Assembly: GCA_035610365.1 (NCBI GenBank)
Contig: CM069435.1
Span: 91,793,389 to 91,857,388, forward strand
DNA from: Aquatica leii
Lineage: Eukaryota; Arthropoda; Insecta; Coleoptera; Lampyridae
Direction: 5' to 3'
Length of the DNA stretch: 64,000 nucleotides
A model generated the notes under the pieces. The model had not been told where the DNA came from. It saw nothing but the letters and a program-made list of their open reading frames with translations, and searched no databases. The position numbers and the translations under genes are program-made. Shown here in pieces: positions 55,259-64,000 of this stretch. Each line of letters begins with the position of its first letter. The first letter of the stretch is position 1.

Positions 55259-56755
55259 CCTCCCCTAATTAAAGAGGGATTTCTTAAATCACTCTAAAAA
55301 TAGACAAAACAACAAAAAAACAAACGAAAACCCAAAACCCAACCCTCACATGGTCACAAAACGACAAAAAAACGAGACCCAGCCGTTGTGGTTTGACCAA
55401 ATGACCCCAACCCACCACAACGGAACCACACTGTAGCAGTGGACGCTAAAACTGATTGGTGAAGCCAACCAGGGCAATTAACGAAGCACGACTGAACAAG
55501 GCAGTACCCCTGGGCGGGAGGAGAGCGACTACACGGGTGCCGTACCGGCGGTGCCCACAAAAGAGTACTACCCCGTGCCACGGGCCATCAACGTAAAAAT
55601 CTCAAAAAACAAAAATCTAATAAACGGAAAACGTTTAAAAGAGCGTAAAAACGCGTCAGGCACAAGGGGGTGGGTTTTGCAAAGGACTCATGCCCAGTGC
55701 TACCCCCAGGTCCTAAAAGAAAAACATCAAAGTAAAACCGCCAAAGCCCACCACGGTCGAGCGACCGAGGTACGCGAGAGGTCCTGACTAGGCTTGGGAA
55801 TTCGGCCAATAAACCCCAACTTAAGGTTACCTAGACAGTCCCTAACACGATTTGTCCAAGTACATAGCGAAAGAGTCGTCAACAAGAGGCATAAAGTGCG
55901 CGGGGCTTCCACGCAGAAGGGAGTCGCTGGTCATAAGGAAGAACGAAAGAAGAATGGAAAAGAAAGGATAGAAAGCAGAAGAAGAGAAGAGTCGTCATAT
56001 CCGGTAAATAAATATAAAAAAAAAATAAACGTCATAATCGGTAAAAATGCAACACGGCAGACCCTGGGAAGTGTCTGGCTCGACACGATGTATCCGACAT
56101 TGACAAAGGAAGAAGGCACGCCATGCGTCACGGGATCGGCATGTTGTGAGATCCTACAACCTACACGTCGAATCCAAAGCACCTTACCCCTTGACCACTC
56201 TCAAAGTCAACTGCGGCAAGCGTCAACCTAAAGATAATGTAACTACTAACTAGAGATAGTGTTTACTTACCACTATCTAACCACATAATGATGTCATTCG
56301 AAAACATGAACGATACGACTTTTTCGTGGTTTGTCAACTAACCACGAAAAAATCCGATCATTCGATCAGAAACACCCACTGAAGAACGAAAAAGAAACTA
56401 AACCTAAAGGAAGGGTAGTATATGTTTGGGTTCGACACAGATCACCCGATGCGGTACAGACGAAGAGGGCGCGCTGCGCTTCACGCGATCCGCGCATTGC
56501 GTTTTTCCCACAACGAAAGTCCACACCGAGCAATGGCACCTAGCCGCAAACACTACAGAAATAAAAGATAAGAACAGACAAGATAGCAGAAGAAAGAAAA
56601 ATGGAAATAAAAGAACCGTTGTTTAGTCGCCTCTTACGACAAGTGGTGTCCCCACTGTAGAGAAATATTCTTAGTCCGTCTCTACACGGAACCCAAAAAC
56701 GAAACGAACTAACCTAAAAAAAAACGAAAAAGAAACTAAAAGGTAAAACATAAAA
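55259..56755 (-). other. long non-coding tail between pol and the 3' LTR
   Basis: About 1.5 kb with a higher GC content than its surroundings. Frames on both strands (e.g. 55794-56231 +) show no family signature, signal peptide or envelope-like domain. Segments such as GTCGCCTCTTACGACAAG (56628-56645) and a GCGCGCTGCGCTTCACGCGA stretch (56468-56488) look unlike the rest of the element and may be captured sequence. Confidence 0.5.
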
Positions 56756-59700
56756 CTATTTATCCCCAGTCGGGTTTAACTTTAAGTCCTTGGCGTTCCA
56801 TATGCCTTTTGATGCTCCCGTGTCATCAGACAACTCATAGGTCTGATACGAAACTTTCCGTTTCACGTAGAACGGACCGATAAACTTAGGTGCCAGTTTG
56901 GCCGAGAAATATCGAGATGCATCAGAAAGGACATAATTCTTTCGCCACACTGTGTCTCCCACCTCAAAAGGTGCTGGACGACGACGTAAATCGTAATAAT
57001 GTTTAGCGCGGACATAAGCGGCATTCAAGCGATTCTTAATGTCGACGTAAACTTCTCTAAACGCTGGGCCTCTTTCGGCCAAAAATGTACGATCAGCAAA
57101 AGCTAGATCGTCGATAGTGTCTGAATCGGTAGTTTTTCCATGACGTGATCCGTCGAGACAGATTTCACGTCCAAAATTAGCGAAAAACGGCGTTAAGCCG
57201 GTGACTTCATGTACAGCGGTACGAATAGCACATGCTACTTTAGCAAGATACTTATCCCAATGTCGATGGTTGTCTTCGATATACGACGATAGCATTGTCT
57301 TCATGACTCGGTTGACTCTTTCAGTTGGATTCGCTTGTGGATGATAATTAGCGTTAAAAATAATTTTAGACTTATATGACGAAACCATTTTCGTAAATTC
57401 TGAACTACGAAACTGTGTGCCGTTATCACACAAAAGATACTGAGGAACTCCAAACATTAAAAATACATCTTCTTCAAGACGTTTAGTAACTGCTGCGGCA
57501 GTAGCGGAACGTAACGGGAAAAATAAAACAAATTTCGAAAAATAATCTGCAACCACAAGAATATACGAATAACCACTCTTAGATCGCGGTAGCGGTCCAA
57601 CAAGATCGGTAGAGATCAACTGCCAAGGTTTGTCCACAACAGGATGACGGGTCATAAGGCCAGCAGGACGTTTCTGTTCTGGCTTATGCGTGATACAAAC
57701 TTTACAACCATTGATGTAACGAATGACGTCAGCCTTCATCTTAGGCCAGTAATAAAGCGGAACTATTCGTTCGAGAGTCTTAAAGATACCAAGGTGTCCA
57801 GCGGTAGGCTCATCGTGAAACTTTGACAATATTTCGAGTCGTTTAGACTTAGGCACAACTTCTCTCCAATTGTCATTCTCAGAACGAAGATCGGGATAGT
57901 CTACGGTAACATGCTTAAATAGCTTTCCGTTACTAATTTTCCACTGTGGAAAAGCGTTAGGTTTTGAACGTACACGTTCCATAAGTTTTGTTAACCATTT
58001 GTCCGAAGACTTAGGTTCGGTAATGTCACAATCGGTAGTAATATTGTCGATAGCTGGTACTGAACGAGATAACGCGTCAGGTACGACATGATCCTTTCCT
58101 TTACGATGAATAATCGTAAAATCAAATTGCTGAAGTCTAACAGCCCATCGTGCTAGACGACCGGTAGGTTCCTTTAAATTGTGTAACCAGACTAATGATG
58201 CGTGATCGGTAACTACAGTGAAAGTTGTTCCTTCAAGATAAGGGCGTAATTTTTCAATAGACCACAGGACAGCCAAACATTCCTTTTCGGTAGTTGAATA
58301 CTTGCGTTCACATTTTGTGAGCGACCTACTATTATAACAAATGACACGTTCTTCACCGTCGATAAACTGTGTAAGAACTGAACCGAGACCAAAATCAGAA
58401 GCGTCAGTTTGAACTGTAAACGGAACATTGAAATCAGGGCAAGACAAAATAGGTGCGGAAATTAAACAATTCTTAATGATTTGAAAGGCTTCATCACAAT
58501 CACTAGTCCAATTAAAGCTGGAATTCTTCTTTAACAGAGACGTCAATGGAGCGATAATTGTCGAAAAATTCGGTACGAATCGGCGATACCACGAGGCCAT
58601 GCCTATAATTCTTCTAACTTCAGCGACACCAGTGGGAACTGGAATACGCAAAATTGCATCGACCTTTTCCGGGTCAACCGACAAACCAGTAGAATTGACG
58701 ATAAAACCAAGATACTTAAGTTCAGGTTTACAAAAATGACATTTGTCTTTACTTAGCATCAAATTAGCCTCTCTAAGGCGACGAAGAACTTCAGTTAACA
58801 CTTCCATGTGTTTCTCGAAGGAAGGAGCGCAAATAATGACGTCATCTAAATAAACAAAAACGTAAGGTTCTAATTCGGGACCTAAAACTCGATCAATCAA
58901 CCTCTGCCAAGAAGCTGGTGCGTTAGCTAAACCAAACGGTAAGCGCGTGAATTGGAATAACCCACGGTTCGGAACTGTAAAAGCGGTATACTGCTTAGAC
59001 TCTTCGCTTAAAGGAATCTGCCAATAAGCGGACTTAATGTCGAGAGATGAAATAAACTTTGCGTCACGAAGGCGATCCAAAATAGACGAAACGTAAGGTA
59101 AAGGATAAGCGTCCTTTTCGGTAACCTTGTTGACTTTTCTAAAGTCCACGCAAAAACGATAAGAGTTGTCCTTCTTCTTCACCAATAAGATCGGGCTCGA
59201 CCAAGCGCTGCTTGATTTTTCTACAACGCCTAACTTTAACATTTTCTCTAACTCCAGATCGATTTGTTTCTGGATAAACGGCGAAACTCGGTAATACCGT
59301 TGCTTAATTGGTTCGGAAGTAGTCTTGATCTGATGTTCGATCAAGTTGGTGCATCCAAAATTTTCATTCGTAGAAGAAAAATGATTACTAACTAAATTGT
59401 CTAACTGATTGAGCTGTTCTGAAGAAAGATCGAGACGAGACTTAATAAGTGAATCTTTATCTTCCAATTGTGAAATGGTGTCCATATTTTCGAAACGCCA
59501 TTCACCTTTTCTAAGATCAGGAACGATACCTGCTTGTTTCCAAAAATCAACGCCTAAAATTAAATTATGCGGAACGTCAGGAACAACTAAAACTTCTAAA
59601 ACAACAATTTTTCCTTTAAGTTCGATTGGGACGAGAAGTGAACCTAAACTTTGTACTGATTTACCATTAGCTACAATACAATTAACTTTGACTGACTTAT

Positions 59701-59992
59701 TTAACTTCAAACCTAATTGACTAAAAATTTCCCAACCCTTAGAACCAACAATAGTGCGAGAAGCGCCACTATCTAATAAACTTAAAATTTCGTGACCAAA
59801 AACTTTAACGTAGACAAAAGGTCTTTCGTCAGACTCAGCAGACTCTAAAACATAATCCAAAACGACTTTATTCTTATCAAAACTCTTTTTCTTCGAAGAA
59901 TGTAAACTATTAAAATATACAGCCGATTTAACTTTAACCTCTGACGTCACTAAACGGCTTCTTAGTACGTCCTTTACTCGTTTCCCGAGCAC
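56756..59992 (-). CDS. pol: gypsy pol polyprotein: protease, reverse transcriptase, RNase H, integrase
   Basis: A 1078-codon frame in the -1 phase relative to gag. A stop (TAA) lies directly before its first codon (GTG, 59992), so it must be entered by frameshift, not initiated. Protease: Asp74 in LLDSGASRTIVG. RT ~250-430: Asp318 (SLDIKSAYWQI), LPFGLANAP at 351-359, YLDD at 381-384. RNase H ~525-645: Asp530 (TDAS), Asp596 (TDHASL), Asp639 (PDALS). Integrase: zinc site His726, His733, Cys763, Cys766; catalytic Asp796, Asp856, Glu891. A C-terminal chromatin-binding-type region (GPFYVKRKV) comes near the end. All catalytic residues are present. It copies element RNA to DNA in virus-like particles and integrates it. 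Confidence 0.93.
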   Translation of the reverse strand: MLGKRVKDVLRSRLVTSEVKVKSAVYFNSLHSSKKKSFDKNKVVLDYVLESAESDERPFVYVKVFGHEILSLLDSGASRTIVGSKGWEIFSQLGLKLNKSVKVNCIVANGKSVQSLGSLLVPIELKGKIVVLEVLVVPDVPHNLILGVDFWKQAGIVPDLRKGEWRFENMDTISQLEDKDSLIKSRLDLSSEQLNQLDNLVSNHFSSTNENFGCTNLIEHQIKTTSEPIKQRYYRVSPFIQKQIDLELEKMLKLGVVEKSSSAWSSPILLVKKKDNSYRFCVDFRKVNKVTEKDAYPLPYVSSILDRLRDAKFISSLDIKSAYWQIPLSEESKQYTAFTVPNRGLFQFTRLPFGLANAPASWQRLIDRVLGPELEPYVFVYLDDVIICAPSFEKHMEVLTEVLRRLREANLMLSKDKCHFCKPELKYLGFIVNSTGLSVDPEKVDAILRIPVPTGVAEVRRIIGMASWYRRFVPNFSTIIAPLTSLLKKNSSFNWTSDCDEAFQIIKNCLISAPILSCPDFNVPFTVQTDASDFGLGSVLTQFIDGEERVICYNSRSLTKCERKYSTTEKECLAVLWSIEKLRPYLEGTTFTVVTDHASLVWLHNLKEPTGRLARWAVRLQQFDFTIIHRKGKDHVVPDALSRSVPAIDNITTDCDITEPKSSDKWLTKLMERVRSKPNAFPQWKISNGKLFKHVTVDYPDLRSENDNWREVVPKSKRLEILSKFHDEPTAGHLGIFKTLERIVPLYYWPKMKADVIRYINGCKVCITHKPEQKRPAGLMTRHPVVDKPWQLISTDLVGPLPRSKSGYSYILVVADYFSKFVLFFPLRSATAAAVTKRLEEDVFLMFGVPQYLLCDNGTQFRSSEFTKMVSSYKSKIIFNANYHPQANPTERVNRVMKTMLSSYIEDNHRHWDKYLAKVACAIRTAVHEVTGLTPFFANFGREICLDGSRHGKTTDSDTIDDLAFADRTFLAERGPAFREVYVDIKNRLNAAYVRAKHYYDLRRRPAPFEVGDTVWRKNYVLSDASRYFSAKLAPKFIGPFYVKRKVSYQTYELSDDTGASKGIWNAKDLKLNPTGDK
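59950..59986 (-). promoter_or_regulatory. -1 ribosomal frameshift signal between gag and pol
   Basis: On the minus strand the gag frame reads TC GGG AAA C, a classic X XXY YYZ slippery heptamer GGGAAAC at 59986-59980. Slipping back one base gives exactly the pol frame (CTC GGG AAA CGA). Eight bases further on, GACGTACTAA and TTAGTGACGTC can form a 10-bp stem with one bulged G and a loop of ~8 nt. Spacing and order fit known -1 frameshift signals. Confidence 0.75.
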
Positions 59993-61377
59993 TTAGAACA
60001 AGTGCGGACCGTAACGTTAGATTTTCCACAACGATAACAAAATAAACCTTTCTTAGGTTCTTTGCAAGAAGCAGCTCGATGGTTTGGCTTCCTACAATTC
60101 CAACACAATTGCGGACTACTTCGATTAGAAGAAGCAAGCGCATTAACGATAGCTAACCTTCGTGAAGAAGGTGCGATACTAGAAGACGGTAGTCGTGAAT
60201 TTTGTCTAACAGGTGGTGTAGATTTTTCACCACTACTAACGTTATTTGAAGAACGAGAAACGGCAATGTCCTTAACTTGAGATGTAACATAAGCGAGATC
60301 AGGCTCCATGTCCTGCTTTCTACGAGATGGCGGCGTGTAAGCTTCAATAGCTTGCATGCGGTCCTCGATAATACGACCAAATTTAATTAACTCCTCAATT
60401 GAAGTAACTGACGACAAACCAAGCTGAGTTTGATAAACGGGAGAAATATTTCTTAATAAAATCTTTAACTGCTTTTCTTCAGAAAAAGGCTCATCGAGAC
60501 GTGAAAACATGTTGCGAATAATTGCAACGTAAATACCCATTGGCTCATCATTAGCTTGAGTGCGACGCTTAATTTCTTCAATAAGTCGTTCGTCATAATC
60601 GGTAGGCTGAAATTGTTCGCGTAAAAACCTAACTAAGTCTTCCCAAGAGTTTACTGAATTACGAATGGATCTAACAAAAATCAATGCATGACCTGTAAAA
60701 AGATCAGTACACTCCAAAAACAACTGATGGCTTGAAACGTTACGCGATAATTGAAGTTCGGCAACTCGTTCTAAGAATGCATTCAATGAAATTGACTTTG
60801 CATCACCAGAAAACTTTAAGTTCCATTTAGAAACTGAAACACTCTTAACATGACTAATAAAATTTGGACTAACAGCAGAAGACGTCGGTAAAGCGTTATC
60901 AACTACAGAAGGTTGAACGATAGGTTCGATGACTTCATCGGCGGAAGTAGACGGATTTGAAACAACAATTTGTTTATCCAAAAGTTCGTACTGCGAAATT
61001 AAAACAACTAAATCTTTTAAAAACTCATCTTTAACTTGAGAATCGTCACCTTGAATAGGAATTGAATTGCCAATACGGTTTAACAAATATTTAATTTTGG
61101 TTTCAATTGTAGAATAAATTTTTGTAGTCGGAGTAATTTTCAATGAATCTATTAATTTTCTAAGCTCATCGATACCTTCACGAATCGCTAATTTATCTGC
61201 ATTAAAGTCGAAAGGATACACGGGACGAGATAATTTTCCGGTGGCTTCTTCAATAAGAAAATTCTTGAGTAAACCTCGTAATACGACAACACCTAAAGAT
61301 GCATCACCACCTCTAATCAAAATTTCATAACGTAATTCGTTATGCGATAAACGATCAACAATCAATTTGTAACCCAT
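59974..61377 (-). CDS. gag: gypsy gag (capsid/nucleocapsid) protein
   Basis: 467 residues forming the particle that packages element RNA. The capsid-like middle (~185-345) contains WNLKFSGDAKSISLNAFLERV, VNSWEDLVRFLREQFQP and IKRRTQANDEPMGIYVAIIRNMFSRL, the usual Ty3/gypsy gag pattern. At the C-terminus a CCHC knuckle (C425-X2-C-X4-H-X4-C438) is followed by a Cys4 cluster (C447, C450, C460, C463). The gag stop codon (59974-59976) overlaps pol by 19 nt. It starts at ATG 61377, about 100 bp after the 5' LTR, with no upstream ATG in the leader noticed. Confidence 0.9.
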   Translation of the reverse strand: MGYKLIVDRLSHNELRYEILIRGGDASLGVVVLRGLLKNFLIEEATGKLSRPVYPFDFNADKLAIREGIDELRKLIDSLKITPTTKIYSTIETKIKYLLNRIGNSIPIQGDDSQVKDEFLKDLVVLISQYELLDKQIVVSNPSTSADEVIEPIVQPSVVDNALPTSSAVSPNFISHVKSVSVSKWNLKFSGDAKSISLNAFLERVAELQLSRNVSSHQLFLECTDLFTGHALIFVRSIRNSVNSWEDLVRFLREQFQPTDYDERLIEEIKRRTQANDEPMGIYVAIIRNMFSRLDEPFSEEKQLKILLRNISPVYQTQLGLSSVTSIEELIKFGRIIEDRMQAIEAYTPPSRRKQDMEPDLAYVTSQVKDIAVSRSSNNVSSGEKSTPPVRQNSRLPSSSIAPSSRRLAIVNALASSNRSSPQLCWNCRKPNHRAASCKEPKKGLFCYRCGKSNVTVRTCSKCSGNE

Positions 61378-61455
61378 TTTAAAATGTAATTACAAAACGG
61401 TAAAATCTTCCAAAAATCACGAAACTTAACAGGCAAACTAAAATTCGAAAAAGGC

Positions 61456-61473
61456 CACACGCTGGAGACGCCA
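61456..61473 (-). other. candidate primer-binding site of the gypsy element
   Basis: On the minus strand TGGCGTCTCCAGCGTGTG begins with the TGG needed to pair with a tRNA CCA end, nine bases after the 5' LTR. I cannot name the tRNA; the 9-bp gap is longer than usual. Confidence 0.45.
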
Positions 61474-61482
61474 AATTATTTA

Positions 61483-63284
61483 TGTTACATTCCAAAATTA
61501 ACACAAAGTCACTGCCTGCAATGTAGTAACATAAACGGGGGTTGTGCCACTAGCTCAATGGAGAAGGGTGGGTTTTATTTAAAATTCCGTGAAAAATTGG
61601 AAACGCGATCGTCGTAAAAATGGAACTAGAACGGTAAAATCGTCAAATAATCGGTAAGGGCGCCAATCAAGGATTTCTGTAAGGGTAGCTTTCAAACCCC
61701 TGATTACCTGAAAGCTCATCCGGTTGGTTATAACCCCAGAACTTACCTTGGGTTATAACAATTCTGAAAAACACTTAAACAAAAATTTACGTATGCGGCG
61801 GCTAAATGAATAAAAGCTCTTTACATTTAACAATTTAACATTTATTGATTGAATATTTAAAACCAAGACAAAATAAAATAACAAGTACTAATTGATATCA
61901 AATAAATTTGAATAAAAGAAATGAAATAATCTTAAACAAACAAGAATGAACAATTTACACACAAAACATTACATTAAAATTAATAAAAAGAAATGCTACT
62001 ACAATAGCGTTAACTCGACGTTTTCAAATAACGCAATTAAATCTCAAGATCTTGGCCGCATATTTATAACAAACAAATTAAATAACACAAAAAAAACAAT
62101 ACAGTTTATAACATAAATATGTCCGAACTTTAATTCGAACTAAACAAAATATAGTTTATAAGTCGTTACATTATCACATATTCGAAATACGAATCACTTC
62201 TCAACGCAACAAAACAAAGTTAATTGATTTTAATTTCGCGCAAACACTATACGTGTTCATTGAAATAATTAGATTCAACGTTAGTCGTAATTTCAATTGA
62301 CTTAAAAATTGAAAGCTTTTACTGCATTTTTAATCGCGGGACACTGCACGACCAAACAACAAAATCGATAAATACCTTAATTCTTAATTGGTGACACCGG
62401 TTGAACTTTGGTCCAGTGGTTTTGAAAGCTAACACCTCGATGGACTTCGGCTGCTTCCCAAACAATAGAACAACGACGGAAGATATATCTCACAATTTAA
62501 TTTTATAACCGCCAAAGGCGAATTTAGGATTTAATCACATACCACCACAACATTAAACCCCACAAACGTAACAGTTTATGTTTCAGAAATCACGAATTTT
62601 ACACAAGCCGTACTATACGAAATTTGAAGAAAAGTAACATTTTTCTCCACCACCTTAATTTTCACGATTTCTGACTAACTTCCGCGGTTCTACATAACGT
62701 CAGAGGGTAAATTACCCTATATCTCCACTACATCTCACGGTAACCGGTATTTTTCATCACGACCCACGATCGAATGATGCCAAAAAAATCTAACTTTTCC
62801 AACACTTCCTATCCCCTACTTAACTAATTGCATGTGCGCAGTCAATTCGTGGTAAAAGAAAAAAACATTGAACAAACGAGAAAAACAAAGATGAAAATTA
62901 TAATTAGTCGCGTGAATTTCCGCACGTCGACTTTGGTTCACACAAGAACGCTGAGACTTGCATTACTGCAGGTGGCTTAATCAAAGTGTAATTACCAAGA
63001 AAAATGTATCAACTTACATTCCACAAAGGAAGTCGTAAATTATAATGAATTGGTATTCTACGAAGATATCCAAATAAAGTACTAAATTAAACTCAAAATT
63101 ACGGATCTTTATGCATTTAAAAGAAAATTTCAATAATGATTGAAAACAACTTGAAATATCATTAAACTCAAATCACACAAACAATAAACAAAACGTTCTT
63201 GATGCTAATACTAAATTAATAAATCGAAACACACAAAAAAAAACTTACGGTGTCTTTCACAACGAAATTCAAACGCAGGTAACA
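61483..63284 (-). repeat. 5' LTR of the gypsy element
   Basis: 1802 bp, partner of 53458-55258. Transcription of the element should start within it, on the minus strand. Confidence 0.9.
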
Positions 63285-63521
63285 CATTGTTTGTGAGTAT
63301 TATTCATAAAGATATGATTATTACGCATATATAACGAAATCGTTTACTTCATAACTTATGAATTATAATCATCATCGATGCTAACATGACTATTCACATA
63401 TTATACCGATGGTTTATAAATTTATGAATAGCTAGTAGTAGTTGTATTTTATGCTTAAATTACGCATAAGTTGTGCGTTTTACGAATTATATATGAAAAC
63501 ATTTCTCTTCGTGTAGGAAAG

Positions 63522-63888
63522 TAATAACACGCTTGTCTAATCAATCCAAGACATTAGTATTGATATTAGTTCCGATAAAATTTCAACATAATTTTGTTTT
63601 GTCAAAACTAGAATCTCAATAATTATTTTAAGCAGTTGTTAAAGCAAGATGGAAAAAGGCAATAAAATGTATTGAAAAACGACAATTAACTTGATTTTCT
63701 CTAACCGTGCTTGTTCACTGACTATTGTTTACATTTACTTTCTCTGTGTTTCTTTAGAATAATGGATATTTATTTTGACATTATAGTACCACTAAAACAG
63801 CACTTATAATATTGACTTACGTGATGAGTATCGATTTATATTAAAAGTAATCAAGACGCTCACAAAGGGTCACGTATGTGTAGAAGAA
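63522..63888 (+). other. IR-E proximal 5' flank
   Basis: Near-identical to 43356-43741 (TAATAACACGCTTGTCTAA..AATCCAAGACAT at the start, AATCAAGACGCTCA.AAAGGGTCACGTAT before the gene). The proximal promoter of IR-E therefore survives, but the distal flank is 13 kb away. Confidence 0.7.
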
Positions 63889-64000
63889 ATGTTGAAAAAA
63901 CTGATATTGCTGTTTTGGTGGGTTACAAGCAGCTACGGTTTTATATTATTAAACGATAGTTTTATTAATGTGCAAAACTGTGTCCAACAAACAATTGAAA
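63889..64000 (+). CDS. divergent ionotropic receptor (IR-E), 5' end only, cut by the window edge
   Basis: The first 37 codons (signal peptide and the CVQQTIE block) match IR-D except L18F and S30N, with three nucleotide differences in 112. The frame is open to the edge. Whether the rest is intact cannot be seen. It is a recent duplicate of IR-D. Confidence 0.8.
   Translation, partial: MLKKLILLFWWVTSSYGFILLNDSFINVQNCVQQTIE

Larger units (their letters stand above)
53458..63284 (-). mobile_element. complete Ty3/gypsy LTR retrotransposon
   Basis: 9827 bp, flanked by CATT on both sides (53454-53457 and 63285-63288). Two LTRs of 1801 and 1802 bp begin TGTTAC and end GTAACA; I noticed only six substitutions and one single-base indel between them (~99.6% identity). 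On the minus strand the order is LTR, candidate primer-binding site, gag, pol with a -1 frameshift junction, a ~1.5-kb non-coding tail and LTR. Both frames are intact, so it is a young and possibly active copy. No envelope gene is seen. Confidence 0.92.
50796..63513. mobile_element. TA-flanked DNA element with short inverted ends, carrying a nested gypsy element
   Basis: Inserted in the M1-c terminal palindrome with a TA duplication (50794-50795 and 63514-63515). The ends are CACTGAGAGAAAT on the left and the inverse of CACGAAGAGAAAT on the right, 11 of 13 matching. The element's own DNA (50796-53457 and 63289-63513, about 2.9 kb) is AT-rich, full of ATGAATTATAATCAT-like strings, and encodes no recognisable transposase of its own. 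TA target and TIRs point to the Tc1/mariner group, non-autonomous. It holds a mariner remnant (51441-52470) and the gypsy element. Confidence 0.6.

Noticed and set aside
55794..56231. A 145-codon plus-strand frame as a gene in the gypsy tail
   Set aside because: Antisense to the element, no domain, basic low-complexity composition, and overlapping frames of similar length on the other strand.
4..64000. CRISPR arrays, operons, Shine-Dalgarno sites or other prokaryotic features
   Set aside because: No regularly spaced repeats. All evidence (introns, IRs, insect transposons, poly(A)-type signals) is eukaryotic.

Overview
The window is repeat-rich, AT-rich eukaryotic DNA, almost certainly from an insect. 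The evidence is a cluster of insect-type ionotropic receptor (IR) genes, together with BEL/Pao, Ty3/gypsy, Penelope-like, R1-like, mariner, hAT, MULE, PIF/Harbinger and TTAA-flanked elements. The repeat mixture and receptor style would suit a beetle, but the order is a guess.

The only host genes I can support are single-exon divergent IRs (chemoreceptor channels of the ionotropic glutamate receptor fold). Four are complete: IR-A 11021-12769 (+), IR-B 26144-27886 (-), IR-C 34229-35971 (-) and IR-D 43742-45499 (+). IR-E starts at 63889 (+) and runs off the right edge. A broken antisense IR relative of IR-D lies at 17457-17877. IR-B and IR-C sit in a tandem segmental duplication of 5-6 kb units. 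IR-D and IR-E are a second duplicate pair. IR-A shares a block of distal 5' flank with IR-B and IR-C.

Layout. 1-10.7 kb: decayed transposons (mariner, ZMYM/hAT-like, Penelope, hAT, BEL/Pao in two pieces, foldback elements, a TTAA MITE) around the IR-A 5' flank. 11-12.8 kb: IR-A. 13-21.6 kb: LTRs, Penelope, MULE, IR pseudogene, a 700-bp hairpin-ended element and an R1-like remnant. 21.6-24.7 kb: a solo LTR split by an intact-looking mariner-type transposon with about 0.5-kb terminal inverted repeats. 24.7-38.3 kb: the IR-B/IR-C duplication. 38.3-42.0 kb: a non-LTR reverse transcriptase split by a solo LTR that is itself split by another solo LTR. 42.6-45.5 kb: the IR-D unit. 45.9-50.1 kb: an LTR and a PIF/Harbinger remnant. 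50.1-64 kb: the IR-E unit, whose 5' flank holds three nested insertions, the innermost being a full-length Ty3/gypsy element with intact gag and pol.

The receptors probably act in chemosensory dendrites, with a co-receptor encoded elsewhere. The other elements are mobile DNA that has repeatedly interrupted or bounded the receptor duplications. Several insertions can be proved inside the window because an empty site survives in a sister copy.
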